From positions 1-64,000 of the forward strand of contig CAAGJO010000003.1 in assembly GCA_900770285.1 (NCBI GenBank): a DNA stretch of 64,000 nt, written 5' to 3'. Every line of letters begins with the position of its first letter. Positions within the stretch are counted from its first letter, which is position 1. A model generated the notes under the pieces. The model was not told where the DNA came from. It searched no databases and was given only the letters and a program-made list of their open reading frames with translations. The stretch is from Oscillospiraceae bacterium (GTDB lineage: Bacteria; Bacillota; Clostridia; Oscillospirales; Ruminococcaceae). A program made the position numbers and the translations under genes. Positions 48,920 through 57,916 of this stretch are shown in pieces.

Positions 48920-51376
48920 TTAGTTGTGCATTATGGTTAACTGTTCTTCAAGCTCATCTTTGGTTAAAGGTTTTGCAAGGTCAGATTTATTCAGCGTAAT
49001 TTCAACAGGTTCGTTTCCGTGAATGTCAAACCAGTTGTCAGAAAATACAGCATCATTGTTTTCAAAATCAAGACAAACTGATTTTGCATAATACTTTGCT
49101 GTGAAAGTAATTGTAAATCTGTCATCAAGCTCCTGAACCTTATATGCTATCTCAGGTTCAAGGAAAGTAAATTCTTTAGGTCGAACAAAAAGAGTGGTGC
49201 TTTTGCTAATGACTTTATCATTGCGAATAAGCTTGTACTCAAGATATTTTTCACGCTTGTCCTGAGTAGTTTTTATGTGCTTGGAAATGTCTGTCTGTTC
49301 AATGTCTTTGGCGGATAGGGCAGGACACTTTGCAGGAATTTCACCGCTTTCAAGAATTTCAGCCTTGTTGTTTCTCAAAGTCCAAAGTATTTTGCCGTCA
49401 AAATCATTCATTGTTTCATTAGAAATATTAAAAATTGGTTTAAGTGGATTTTTATCTTCAACAGAAAGTAAAACAGGCGAATAAAATCTTACTGCATAGT
49501 AGTGCAGACCCTTCCATCTATTGAAATAATCGATGCTTGACCATGAAATAATTGGATTGGAATCATTGATCTGCCAGTAGGACGAACCCATACATCTGCC
49601 TCGTGAACGGCGCATATGTTCAACATTTGAACGTATACAATCAGCCTGCACCAGTTGAGATGAATAAATCAGACGTTCAAATGTATATGGATATCTGACC
49701 ATTTGAGCAAGATAAAACATTACTTTTTCATTGCCTTCAACGCATTTCTGATGTGCCTGCATTACAGGAGACATTAAGTCGAAGTCTCCTTTGCTTTCAT
49801 CGGAAAAGGCTTTTATAGTTTTTATAGAGGGCAAAGATTCAAAGCCGTATTCGGAACAGAATCTGTAATGAGTTTGGCGAAAAGCGTCAATAGGTTTAAA
49901 ATTATGCCAAACGTCCCAATAGTGCATATCTCCTGCATGATTGGAGGAGGAGTCTTTCATTCCGCCGCCTGATGATGGAGATGAAGGCCAATAAAATGTT
50001 CCGGGAGAATATTCTTTTACAAGTGACGGTATAATGTCTTCAAAAAGTTTGAAGTAGTCGCTTTTAGCCTGTTCATCTTCCGGTAGTCCCCAGTACTCCC
50101 ATGCAGATTCAATCTCATTATTGCCGCACCAAAGTCCCAATGATGCATGATTTCTCAGGCGTATAATGTTGTCTTTGATTTCTTCTTTTACTGTGGCAGT
50201 AAATTCATCTGTCATGAGATATGCCGAGCATGCAAACATAAAGTCCTGCCATACGATCAATCCATGTTCATCGCAGAAATCATAAAAATAATCGTCAGGA
50301 TAATATCCGCCGCCCCAGACTCTTATAAAATTAAAATTAGCTTTTATGCATTGTGTGAGCAAATTATAAGTACGTTCTTTGGAACATCTTGAAACAATTT
50401 GGTCTTCAGGAATATAGTTACCGCCCATGGCAAAGATTTTTCTGCCGTTAAGAATAAAACAGAATTCTTCCCCCCATTGGTCAGTTTCCTGACTAATGGT
50501 AAGAGTCCGTAAACCTATTTTCTGAGTATCTTCTTCAAGTTCTGTCTCATCTGATACCAGCTTTATTTTAGATTGGTATAAATTTTGTTTACCGTAACCG
50601 TTTGCCCACCAAAGCTGAGGGTCTTCAATTGTAATGGATGTTTTGGTATGAGCATTTCCTTTAGCAAGAGAAAATTCTTTTTGAGCTGTCAGTTTTCCCT
50701 GTGGGTCAAAAACCTCCCAAACAGCTTTTTCGCAGTTTATGTTTTCAGCATGAATGTCAGCTGTAAGAATAACATTACCCTGGTTATGCTGTTGAGTAAA
50801 ATATACGTCTTCAATACTGCCGTCATTGAAACCGAGTATTTTAACATCACGCCAGATGCCCATATCGGGAAGCTTTGGACCCCAGTCCCAACCAAACATA
50901 CAGTGTGCTTTGCGTAGATACGGGTATCCCTCCATTGTTGTGTCTACGCCCCAAAGCTTTCTGCTTTGGTATTTATCAGTAACATATTGGTTAGGGGATT
51001 TGATTTTTACTTCAAGAAGATTTGACTTTTCTTTTATTACAGATTTAATATCGAATTCCCAGATTCGGTGCATGTTATCTGTTGAACCGATTTTAACGCC
51101 ATTTAAGTATATGTCTGAAAGAGTGTCAATGCCTTCAAAAACAAGTTTGATATTATTTTTAGCTAAAAGGTTATCCGAAAGATCAAAACTTTTTGCGAAT
51201 GTGTAATCATCATCGCATATATGTGTTGAAATATACTCGTTTTCACGGTAGTATGGATCAGGTATCTTTTGGTTTTCAATCAGAACTTTGTATACTGAGC
51301 AGGGAACATTGCAGGAAAGCTTTTCATTAGAGCCTTGACGATACATATACCAATTTTTATTAAGCAAATCAATCAT
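48920..51376 (-). CDS. beta-mannosidase, glycoside hydrolase family 2
   Basis: It releases mannose from beta-mannosides or manno-oligosaccharides. The 818 residues show GH2 order: N-terminal sugar-binding domain (NWYMYRQGSNEKLSCNVPCSVY, LVFEGIDTLSDIYLNG), immunoglobulin-like domain, and TIM barrel with NFIRVWGGGYYPDDYFYDFCDE. The likely acid/base is the Glu of WCGNNEIESAW near residue 420, and the likely nucleophile is the Glu of FCSEYGFESLPS near residue 508. There is no signal peptide, so it acts inside the cell on imported oligosaccharides. AGGAGA precedes the ATG. No transporter lies beside it. Confidence 0.92.
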   Translation of the reverse strand: MIDLLNKNWYMYRQGSNEKLSCNVPCSVYKVLIENQKIPDPYYRENEYISTHICDDDYTFAKSFDLSDNLLAKNNIKLVFEGIDTLSDIYLNGVKIGSTDNMHRIWEFDIKSVIKEKSNLLEVKIKSPNQYVTDKYQSRKLWGVDTTMEGYPYLRKAHCMFGWDWGPKLPDMGIWRDVKILGFNDGSIEDVYFTQQHNQGNVILTADIHAENINCEKAVWEVFDPQGKLTAQKEFSLAKGNAHTKTSITIEDPQLWWANGYGKQNLYQSKIKLVSDETELEEDTQKIGLRTLTISQETDQWGEEFCFILNGRKIFAMGGNYIPEDQIVSRCSKERTYNLLTQCIKANFNFIRVWGGGYYPDDYFYDFCDEHGLIVWQDFMFACSAYLMTDEFTATVKEEIKDNIIRLRNHASLGLWCGNNEIESAWEYWGLPEDEQAKSDYFKLFEDIIPSLVKEYSPGTFYWPSSPSSGGGMKDSSSNHAGDMHYWDVWHNFKPIDAFRQTHYRFCSEYGFESLPSIKTIKAFSDESKGDFDLMSPVMQAHQKCVEGNEKVMFYLAQMVRYPYTFERLIYSSQLVQADCIRSNVEHMRRSRGRCMGSSYWQINDSNPIISWSSIDYFNRWKGLHYYAVRFYSPVLLSVEDKNPLKPIFNISNETMNDFDGKILWTLRNNKAEILESGEIPAKCPALSAKDIEQTDISKHIKTTQDKREKYLEYKLIRNDKVISKSTTLFVRPKEFTFLEPEIAYKVQELDDRFTITFTAKYYAKSVCLDFENNDAVFSDNWFDIHGNEPVEITLNKSDLAKPLTKDELEEQLTIMHN

Positions 51377-51413
51377 AATAATTCTCCTGTATTATAAATG
51401 TACTAATAATTTA

Positions 51414-51442
51414 ATTATACCTGTCTGACTGTATAAAGTCAA
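51414..51442 (-). promoter_or_regulatory. promoter of the beta-mannosidase gene
   Basis: TTGACT (51437-51442) and TATAAT (51414-51419) with a 17-base spacer on the minus strand. Confidence 0.8.
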
Positions 51443-51507
51443 GTCGTAAAGAATAAAAAAATATTCTGAAGCATAAAATGTACAAACTATAAAAAAGGAG
51501 AATTTTC

Positions 51508-52260
51508 ATGAAGAAAATAAAGGTTATTACTGCAATATTTTTTTGTACTCTTTGCTGTTCAATTGCTGTTTGCGGTTATTTTGCCGATAAAAGAATAACC
51601 GTTGAAGTGGCATCTGCACAGGTGGAAAACACTGTTGATCGTCCTGTACTTATAATTGATGCAGGACATGGAGGCTATGACGGCGGATGTGTAAGTATAA
51701 ACAACAAATGTGAAAAGGATATAAATCTAAATATTTTGCTGTCGCTGCGGGATATGGCAAATATTATGGGGTATGATACGGTTTGTACCAGAGAGAGCGA
51801 CGTGTCAATTCATGATGAAGGTGTAAAAGGCATTACCAATCAGAAAAAATCTGATATGAATAATCGCCTAGAAATAATCAACAGCCGGGAAAATGCCATA
51901 TCAGTAATTATTCACCAAAATCAATTCACCGACAACAGATACAGCGGAGCGCAGATGTTTTACAGTCCGAAAATTGAAGGCAGTGAAGAACTGGCAGATA
52001 TAATGCAAAAGCAGTTTGTATCAAATTTACAGCCCGACAATAAACGTGAAATCAAGCAGGTGGGTGATGAACTTTATCTTCTCAATAATGCAAAATGCCC
52101 GGCGGTTATGATTGAATGCGGATTCCTTTCCAATAAGGAAGAGGCAGAGAAACTGGAAAATAAAGACTATCAGAAATTGGTAGCATTCACTATATTCTCA
52201 GGAGTATCAGAATATGAAACAAATCATTTTTTTGCAAATAAAAAAGCAGGAAATTCATAG
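51508..52260 (+). CDS. N-acetylmuramoyl-L-alanine amidase (CwlD-like)
   Basis: It cleaves the bond between muramic acid and the stem peptide in peptidoglycan. An N-terminal signal or anchor helix (IKVITAIFFCTLCCSIAVCGYF) is followed by an Amidase_3 domain. Zinc ligands appear as His in LIIDAGHGGYDGG, Glu in NNKCEKDINLN, and His in SVIIHQNQF; the catalytic Glu is in PAVMIECGFLSN. At 250 residues without wall-binding repeats it resembles CwlD, which makes spore cortex muramic lactam. Sporulation of the host is not otherwise shown here. AAGGAG precedes the ATG. Confidence 0.9.
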   Translation: MKKIKVITAIFFCTLCCSIAVCGYFADKRITVEVASAQVENTVDRPVLIIDAGHGGYDGGCVSINNKCEKDINLNILLSLRDMANIMGYDTVCTRESDVSIHDEGVKGITNQKKSDMNNRLEIINSRENAISVIIHQNQFTDNRYSGAQMFYSPKIEGSEELADIMQKQFVSNLQPDNKREIKQVGDELYLLNNAKCPAVMIECGFLSNKEEAEKLENKDYQKLVAFTIFSGVSEYETNHFFANKKAGNS

Positions 52261-52271
52261 CGAATTCCTGC
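52240..52271 (-). terminator. terminator of the HU/DUF6465 operon
   Basis: GCAGGAATTC and GAATTTCCTGC (52246-52271, one bulged base) form a hairpin followed on the minus strand by a T6 run (52240-52245). It lies inside the 3' end of the convergent amidase gene. Confidence 0.7.
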
Positions 52272-52291
52272 AAAAAATTCAAATCAATTTA

Positions 52292-52624
52292 TTAAAGATC
52301 AACTTTACCTTCTGTCTTGCCGTTTACTACGTAATATGCAGCACCGTCCTCAGGTTTGATGTATACGTTGAGTGATCTGATGCAGCCTTTAGAATTTGCC
52401 TTGAAATCAGCTCTTGCAGCATCAACAACTTCAGATACATTGTATTCAGCGCCGCCGAACTGTACAACAACGTTTTCTTTCTTTTCAGCTGATGTGGACT
52501 TTTTTGCTGCAGATTTTGCAGCAGGCTTCTTAGCTGCCGGTTTCTTTGCAGCAGTTTTTGTATCAGCTTTAACAGCTGTTTTTTCAACAATAGTTTTGTT
52601 TTCAGTCTTTTTAGTCTGTGCCAT
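52292..52624 (-). CDS. DUF6465-type protein with histone H1-like N-terminal tail
   Basis: The first 50 residues are a disordered Lys/Ala/Pro tail (repeated AAKKPAAKK units) like eukaryotic H1 or chlamydial Hc1. The last 60 form a small domain: VVVQFGGAEYNVSEVVDAA, and LNVYIKPEDGAAYYVVNGK with a final KVDL. That domain resembles, as I recall, DUF6465 proteins of Clostridia, whose function is not known. It lies 24 bases after hup in the same operon, and the tail suggests DNA binding or interaction with HU. GAAAGGAAG precedes the ATG. Confidence 0.8.
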   Translation of the reverse strand: MAQTKKTENKTIVEKTAVKADTKTAAKKPAAKKPAAKSAAKKSTSAEKKENVVVQFGGAEYNVSEVVDAARADFKANSKGCIRSLNVYIKPEDGAAYYVVNGKTEGKVDL

Positions 52625-52648
52625 AGTTATTACTTCCTTTCAATGTAC

Positions 52649-52924
52649 TTATTTGTTTACAGCCTCTTTAAGAGCACTGCCTGCTTTGAATGCAGGAACT
52701 TTTTTTGCCGGAACAATAATAGGCTGCTTTGTTGCAGGATTAATTGCTTTCTTTTCAGCTCTTTCACGGACTTCAAAAATTCCAAATCCTGAGATTGAAA
52801 CTTTTTCACCATTTGATAATTTTTCAGCCACAGCGTCAAAAACTGAAGAAACAATAGATTCAGCATCTTTCTTTTTAAGTGAATTCTTTTCTGCAACAAC
52901 TGCAATGAGTTCAGATTTAGTCAT
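52649..52924 (-). CDS. hup: DNA-binding protein HU
   Basis: The 91-residue protein starts at the ATG at 52924 (MTKSELIAVVAEKN) after GGAAGGAGG. It has the HU/IHF pattern: N-terminal helices, GEKVSISGFGIFEVRERAEK, and the beta-arm NPATKQPIIVPAKKVPAFKAG that wraps DNA. It bends and compacts the chromosome. The promoter at 52956-52984 has consensus boxes, fitting an abundant protein. The operon continues into the histone-tailed DUF6465 gene. Confidence 0.95.
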   Translation of the reverse strand: MTKSELIAVVAEKNSLKKKDAESIVSSVFDAVAEKLSNGEKVSISGFGIFEVRERAEKKAINPATKQPIIVPAKKVPAFKAGSALKEAVNK

Positions 52925-52955
52925 ATGTTTTGCCTCCTTCCTAAAATCTGCTTGT

Positions 52956-52984
52956 ATTATATTCTTTTTTTGGCCATTTGTCAA
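52956..52984 (-). promoter_or_regulatory. promoter of hup
   Basis: TTGACA (52979-52984) and TATAAT (52956-52961) with a 17-base spacer on the minus strand, an exact consensus match. The gap to secDF (52985-53204) otherwise contains only a small imperfect CCCG/CGGG hairpin near 52990-53012. Confidence 0.85.
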
Positions 52985-53204
52985 ATAAAAGTCCCGATTT
53001 TACGGGCTTTTCCTTAATTTTTGTAGCTTTGTCTAAAACGCTGAAATTTTATTTGTATAAATTTGTATTTAATAACTTGATATATTGCCTAAATAATACT
53101 TGAAAATATGAATATATTTGTCAGCATTATTTTAATGTCTTTCCTATATTCACAACGCAGAAAATACCAATAAATGAATATAGTTAGTTTTTTAAAAATA
53201 ATGC

Positions 53205-53233
53205 TTGACTTTTATAGTGAAAAGTACTATAAT
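53205..53233 (+). promoter_or_regulatory. promoter of secDF
   Basis: TTGACT (53205-53210) and TATAAT (53228-53233) with a 17-base spacer, about 60 bases before the GTG start. Confidence 0.8.
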
Positions 53234-53293
53234 AAACAAGTAAATATTCGGCAAATTATTAATATTTGTACTATAATTTTAGGAGGAAGTTTT

Positions 53294-55648
53294 GTGCGTC
53301 GTGCAAAGAAACCTGTTTTCTTTATAGTAGTTGCCTTTATTGCCGTGTTCGCATATCTGACTTTTGCAGGTATACATTCACAGTACGGTGATGTAAAGAA
53401 AACATATGTTAAAAGTGTAGATGAGATCAGATGGGGTATTGATATTCAGGGTGGTGTTAATGCAACATTTGAACCGGCTGACGGCTATAAGGCTACAGCT
53501 AAAGAAATGGAGGCTGCTAAGTCTGTAATTGAGCAGCGTCTTGTAAACCTTAATATCACAGACAGTGAAGTTTATGTTGATACTTCTACAAATAAAGTAA
53601 TGGTATCATTCCCATGGCAGGCAGGGGAGCAGAGTTTTGACCCTGAAGAAGCCGTTGCAGAATTGGGCGAAACTGCTGTTCTTACATTCCGTAAGGGTAC
53701 AGAAGAAACCGGAGAGGAAGTTATTACCGGTACTAATGTAAAAAATGCAGAGGCTGTATTGCAGAATAATGATAACGGTCAGTCGGAATATGTAGTATCT
53801 CTTGAACTTGACAGCGACGGAACTAAGTCATTCGGAGATGCAACAACAGAATTGGCAGCAAGTCAGGGACAGATTTCTATCTGGATGGATGAGAAGCAGA
53901 TTTCAGCACCTGTAGTAAACGAAGCTATCACAGGCGGAAAGTGTACGATTTCAGGAAGTTCATCTCATCCGTTTACTCATGATTCAGCTAAGGCTTTGGC
54001 TGACAAGATCATGGCAGGTTCATTGCCATTCAAGCTTGTTACAACAAGCAATAATATTATTTCACCAACATTTGGTACCGGCGCAAGAAATGCAATGGTA
54101 ATTGCAGGTATTATTGCATTTATCCTCATTGCCATTTATATGATTGCGATTTACAGACTTCCGGGTTGTGTAGCTGCAATTTCTCTGTTCGGACAGGTTG
54201 TGGGTACAATTGCATGTGTATCAGGATTTTTCGGAAATATTGACAGCTTTACGCTTACCATACCGGGTATAGCGGGTATTATACTTGCCATTGGTATGGG
54301 CGTTGATGCCAACGTTATTACTGCAGAACGTATTAAGGAAGAACTTAATAACGGTAAAACTTTAACAGGAGCTATTGAGCTTGGATATAAGAGAGCCTGG
54401 TCTGCTGTATTCGACAGTAATATTACCGTTGTATTTGTTGCTGTAATTCTTATGGGTGCATTTGGCCCGACTGACAGCATTTTCGGAACTCTTCTTAAAC
54501 CAATTTTCTTTGCATTTGGTGTTTCAACAGCAGGTACAATTTATTCATTGGGTTATACATTGCTTGTTGGTATTATACTCAACTTTGTATTCGGTGTATT
54601 CTGCTCAAGACTTATGCTTTCATCACTTTCAAAGTTCAATTGTTTCAAAAAACGTTCACTTTACGGTGCTAAGGAAGAACATAAGGAACATAAAACACTT
54701 AAGGTATTTGAACATCGTAAGATATTCTATTCAATCTCCTGCGGCTTGATTGCAGTAATTGCTGTTCTTACTTTAGTAATCGGCGTTAACGTTGCTATCG
54801 AATTCAAAGGCGGTACAATTATTACATATACTTATGACGGCACAGTAGACACAAATGATATTGCAAAGACTGTTAAGGATACAATTGACGAAAGTGCAAT
54901 CGTTACAACGGGAACAAACTTCTCAAGTGATGATACTACAATTAAACTTCAGTTTGCATCTAAAGAAGGTATCAGTGAGCAAAAGCAGAATAAGCTTACA
55001 ACAGAACTTCAGAAAACGTATTCTAAGAATAATATAGAAATTCTTGAATCAAATGACGTTGCAGCATCAAATGGTGTAAACTTCTTCTTTAAGTGTTTGG
55101 TAGCATGTGTCTTTGCGGCTATTGTAACAATTATTTATATCGGATTCAGATTTAAGAAGATCGGCGGTATATCAGCCGGCTGCTTCTCGGTAGTTGCGTT
55201 GCTCCATGACTTGATTATGGTTTACGGTTGCTTTGTAATCTTCAGATTTGATATTAACGCTAACTTCATGGCCGTATTGCTCACAATTCTCGGTTACTCA
55301 ATTAACGCTACAATTATTATTTATGATAGAATCAGAGAAAACCGCAGAATACAGGGTAGAAAGATGGAACTTTCCGAACTGGTCAACCATTCAATCACAC
55401 AGACTGTGGGACGTACAATTCATACAAATGTAACAACTATTGCTGCTATGATAGTAGTTTGCATAGTATGTTCAATCTACGGAATTTCTTCAATAATAAG
55501 CTTTGCATTCCCATTGATTGTTGGTATGCTCGCAGGTGTATATTCTTCAAACTGCCTTGCTCCTACATTGTGGGTAATGTGGCAGAAACATAAGGAATCC
55601 AAAAAGAAACAAGCTGTTAAGGGTTCTAAAAAAACTGTTAAGGCATAA
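53294..55648 (+). CDS. secDF: fused protein-export membrane protein SecDF
   Basis: The start is the GTG at 53294 (protein VRRAKKPVFF) after AGGAGGA; the open frame upstream covers the promoter. The 784 residues join SecD and SecF. The SecD part has a first helix, periplasmic P1 domain (WGIDIQGGVNATFEP, VIEQRLVNLNITDSEV), and membrane block with GIAGIILAIGMGVDANVI, the conserved proton-relay region. The SecF part starts near residue 475 with VAIEFKGGTIITYTYDG, and ends with ILGYSINATIIIYDRIREN. The complex uses proton or sodium flow to pull proteins out of SecYEG. It is monocistronic. Confidence 0.95.
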   Translation: MRRAKKPVFFIVVAFIAVFAYLTFAGIHSQYGDVKKTYVKSVDEIRWGIDIQGGVNATFEPADGYKATAKEMEAAKSVIEQRLVNLNITDSEVYVDTSTNKVMVSFPWQAGEQSFDPEEAVAELGETAVLTFRKGTEETGEEVITGTNVKNAEAVLQNNDNGQSEYVVSLELDSDGTKSFGDATTELAASQGQISIWMDEKQISAPVVNEAITGGKCTISGSSSHPFTHDSAKALADKIMAGSLPFKLVTTSNNIISPTFGTGARNAMVIAGIIAFILIAIYMIAIYRLPGCVAAISLFGQVVGTIACVSGFFGNIDSFTLTIPGIAGIILAIGMGVDANVITAERIKEELNNGKTLTGAIELGYKRAWSAVFDSNITVVFVAVILMGAFGPTDSIFGTLLKPIFFAFGVSTAGTIYSLGYTLLVGIILNFVFGVFCSRLMLSSLSKFNCFKKRSLYGAKEEHKEHKTLKVFEHRKIFYSISCGLIAVIAVLTLVIGVNVAIEFKGGTIITYTYDGTVDTNDIAKTVKDTIDESAIVTTGTNFSSDDTTIKLQFASKEGISEQKQNKLTTELQKTYSKNNIEILESNDVAASNGVNFFFKCLVACVFAAIVTIIYIGFRFKKIGGISAGCFSVVALLHDLIMVYGCFVIFRFDINANFMAVLLTILGYSINATIIIYDRIRENRRIQGRKMELSELVNHSITQTVGRTIHTNVTTIAAMIVVCIVCSIYGISSIISFAFPLIVGMLAGVYSSNCLAPTLWVMWQKHKESKKKQAVKGSKKTVKA

Positions 55649-55657
55649 TTATTGCAT

Positions 55658-55690
55658 AAAATCTCCTCGGATATTCGAGGAGATTTTCTA
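55658..55690 (+). terminator. terminator of secDF
   Basis: A perfect 12-bp stem AAAATCTCCTCG / CGAGGAGATTTT (55658-55669 and 55676-55687) runs into its T tract. Confidence 0.85.
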
Positions 55691-55724
55691 TTTATGAAAT
55701 TTTTGTGATATTATAAAAAATCAC

Positions 55725-55752
55725 TTGCATTTTTTCATAAATGTGTTATTAT
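55725..55752 (+). promoter_or_regulatory. promoter of the ferredoxin gene
   Basis: TTGCAT (55725-55730) and TATTAT (55747-55752), 16 bases apart. Confidence 0.55.
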
Positions 55753-55819
55753 ATTATTGTAGAGGTACATAGTACTTTCAGTACATATTGTGCTAATATA
55801 TTTTAGGAGGTTTGTAAAA

Positions 55820-55990
55820 ATGGCTTACAAGATTAGTGACGAATGTATCGGTTGTGGAGCTTGCATGGACGCATGTCCGGTTGGCGCTATTTCTGAACAA
55901 GATGGAAAGTGCGTTATTGATGCAGATACATGCATTGATTGTGGTTCTTGTGCAGGCACCTGCCCTGTTGGAGCACCAAACGCTGACTAA
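55820..55990 (+). CDS. 2[4Fe-4S] clostridial ferredoxin
   Basis: The 56-residue protein starts at the ATG at 55820 after TTTTAGGAGG. Two cluster motifs are complete: CIGCGACMDACPVGAI and CIDCGSCAGTCPVGAP, each with CxxCxxCxxxCP. It carries low-potential electrons for enzymes such as pyruvate:ferredoxin oxidoreductase and hydrogenase, which are not in the window. It is transcribed alone, with a terminator directly behind. Confidence 0.96.
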   Translation: MAYKISDECIGCGACMDACPVGAISEQDGKCVIDADTCIDCGSCAGTCPVGAPNAD

Positions 55991-56005
55991 TATTTTTCAA
56001 ACAAG

Positions 56006-56036
56006 AATGCCCGCTGTTTTCAGTGGGCATTTTTTG
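56006..56036 (+). terminator. terminator of the ferredoxin gene
   Basis: AATGCCCGCTG (56006-56016) pairs with CAGTGGGCATT (56021-56031), one G-U pair, followed by TTTTT. Confidence 0.85.
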
Positions 56037-56119
56037 TGTATTTCAAAGTAAATAATGATACTATTTTGCTGCCGGAAATAAAAATTTAGTTAAGCTTAAA
56101 CAAAAAGTACTTATTTCTA

Positions 56120-56148
56120 TTGACGAATTGTGTTTTTAATGGTATTAT
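56120..56148 (+). promoter_or_regulatory. promoter of lysA
   Basis: TTGACG (56120-56125) and TATTAT (56143-56148) with a 17-base spacer. No lysine riboswitch fits in the short leader. Confidence 0.65.
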
Positions 56149-56185
56149 AATGTATATATTTATTTGAAAATGAGGAATTAGCAAT

Positions 56186-57457
56186 ATGAAAAAACCATTT
56201 ATCACGAAGGAACAAGCTGATGAAACTATTAAGATCTATTCTACTCCTTTTCATATTTATGACGAAAAGGGTATTAGAGAAAATGCTCGAAGAATAAAGG
56301 ATGCATTCTCTTGGAATAAGGGATTTAAAGAATATTTTGCTGTGAAAGCCACTCCAAATCCATTTATTTTAAAAATTTTGAAAGAAGAAGGCTGTGGTGT
56401 AGACTGTTCTTCACTTACAGAACTTATGATGAGTGAGGCATGCGGTTTTACTGGTGAGGATATTATGTTCTCTTCCAATGATACTCCTGCCGAAGACTTT
56501 AAGCTGGCTAAAGAACTTAACGCATATATAAACCTTGATGATATAACACATATTGAATTTTTGGAGAAAACCTGTGGTTTACCCGAAACTGTCTGCTGCA
56601 GATATAATCCTGGCGGACATTTTTCTGTAGAAACAACAATTATGGATAACCCGGGGGAAGCTAAATATGGTTTTACTCATGAGCAGTTCTTTGAGGGATT
56701 TAAGATCCTCAAGGAAAAAGGCGTGAAAGAATTTGGTATTCATTCTTTCCTGGCGTCGAATACTGTTTCAAATAATTATTATCCAAAGCTTGCAAGAATT
56801 CTGTTCCAGCTTGCTGTTGACTTAAAAGAGCAGCTTGGAGTTCATATTAAGTTTATTAACCTTTCAGGCGGAGTTGGCGTGCCTTATGAACCGGATAAAG
56901 AGCCAAATGATATTTACGCCATTGCTGAGGGAGTTCATAAAGCATATGATGAAATTCTTGTTCCTGCAGGAATGGGTGATGTTGCAATTTTCACTGAAAT
57001 GGGAAGATACATGCTCGCACCATATGGTCATCTTGTAACAAAATGTATTCATCAGAAACATATTCATAAGGAATATATTGGTGTTGACGCAAATGCCTGC
57101 AATCTTATGCGTCCTGCAATGTATGGAGCATATCATCATATTACAGTTTTGGGTAAGGAGAACGAACCTTGTGACCATAAGTATGATGTAACAGGCAATC
57201 TTTGTGAAAATAATGATAAGTTTGCTGTTGACAGAATGCTGCCAAAGATTGATATCGGTGATATTCTTGTTATTCACGATACTGGTGCTCACGGCTTCTC
57301 TATGGGCTATAACTATAACGGCAGACTTCGTTCAGCAGAAATTCTTTTGAAAGAGGATGGCTCAACACAGCTTATCAGACGTGCTGAAACTCCGTCGGAT
57401 TATTTCAGAACATTTGATTTCTGCGGTATACTTGACAAATATATTGATAAAGATTAG
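56186..57457 (+). CDS. lysA: diaminopimelate decarboxylase
   Basis: It decarboxylates meso-diaminopimelate to lysine using PLP. The alanine racemase-like barrel carries the PLP Lys in KEYFAVKATPNPFILK near residue 53, then VDCSSLTELMMS, HSFLASNT and NLSGGVGVPY. The C-terminal domain has GNLCENNDKFAVDRMLP with the catalytic Cys, and GAHGFSMGYNYNGRLRSAEI. The GAHGFSMGYNYNGRLRSAE block is typical of LysA and separates it from carboxynorspermidine decarboxylase. The 423 residues fit. It has its own promoter and terminator. Confidence 0.88.
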   Translation: MKKPFITKEQADETIKIYSTPFHIYDEKGIRENARRIKDAFSWNKGFKEYFAVKATPNPFILKILKEEGCGVDCSSLTELMMSEACGFTGEDIMFSSNDTPAEDFKLAKELNAYINLDDITHIEFLEKTCGLPETVCCRYNPGGHFSVETTIMDNPGEAKYGFTHEQFFEGFKILKEKGVKEFGIHSFLASNTVSNNYYPKLARILFQLAVDLKEQLGVHIKFINLSGGVGVPYEPDKEPNDIYAIAEGVHKAYDEILVPAGMGDVAIFTEMGRYMLAPYGHLVTKCIHQKHIHKEYIGVDANACNLMRPAMYGAYHHITVLGKENEPCDHKYDVTGNLCENNDKFAVDRMLPKIDIGDILVIHDTGAHGFSMGYNYNGRLRSAEILLKEDGSTQLIRRAETPSDYFRTFDFCGILDKYIDKD

Positions 57458-57464
57458 TTTTATA

Positions 57465-57499
57465 AAATCCACAGTGACGTGATGTGCTGTGGATTTTTT
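57465..57499 (+). terminator. terminator of lysA
   Basis: AAATCCACAG (57465-57474) pairs with CTGTGGATTT (57487-57496), followed by TTT. Confidence 0.8.
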
Positions 57500-57538
57500 G
57501 TGCAAATATGAACTTTTACGAAATAATAATGAAAAAAC

Positions 57539-57567
57539 TTGCAATAGCTTCGGAAATATAGTATAAT
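57539..57567 (+). promoter_or_regulatory. promoter of the gatC-gatA-gatB/aspS operon
   Basis: TTGCAA (57539-57544) and TATAAT (57562-57567) with a 17-base spacer, 50 bases before gatC. Confidence 0.75.
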
Positions 57568-57616
57568 ATTATATTGGTATAGTATTAAAAATCTGAATGA
57601 AAGGTCGGTAAAATAT

Positions 57617-57895
57617 ATGGATTTGGATATGGTAAAATACCTTGCTGATTTGGGCAAGCTAGAGTTTACTCCTGAAGAACTTGCAAAAAAAGCAGAAGAA
57701 ATGACTGATATTATTAACCTTATGGACACAGTTAAGGAAATTGATATCACTTATGACGCACTTAAGGATAATCATGATGTTTATATTAATGATTTGCGAG
57801 AAGATGATCCAAAAGAATCACTTCCTACCGAAAAGATTTTGCAGAATGCAGTTAATACAAATAATTGCTTTGTAGTACCAAAGGTAGTTGAATAA
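57617..57895 (+). CDS. gatC: Asp/Glu-tRNA amidotransferase subunit C
   Basis: The 92-residue subunit wraps around the GatA-GatB interface. DMVKYLADLGKLEFTPEELA is the helical N-terminus; EEMTDIINLMDTVKEID and LREDDPKESLPTEKILQNA, then FVVPKVVE, match the GatC family end. AAAGGTCGG precedes the ATG. gatA starts 21 bases after the stop, so the three subunits are made from one mRNA. Confidence 0.93.
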   Translation: MDLDMVKYLADLGKLEFTPEELAKKAEEMTDIINLMDTVKEIDITYDALKDNHDVYINDLREDDPKESLPTEKILQNAVNTNNCFVVPKVVE

Positions 57896-57916
57896 TAAGA
57901 AGGGCAGGATAAATAG

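Noticed and set aside
52356..52988. Open frame of 210 codons on the plus strand opposite hup and the DUF6465 gene
   Set aside because: It is the antisense of two well-supported genes; its Ala/Phe-rich sequence mirrors their Lys/Ala codons, and it lacks a ribosome binding site.
56186..57457. Carboxynorspermidine decarboxylase (nspC)
   Set aside because: The length and the GAHGFSMGYNYNGRLRSAE segment match diaminopimelate decarboxylase, and no spermidine genes are nearby.
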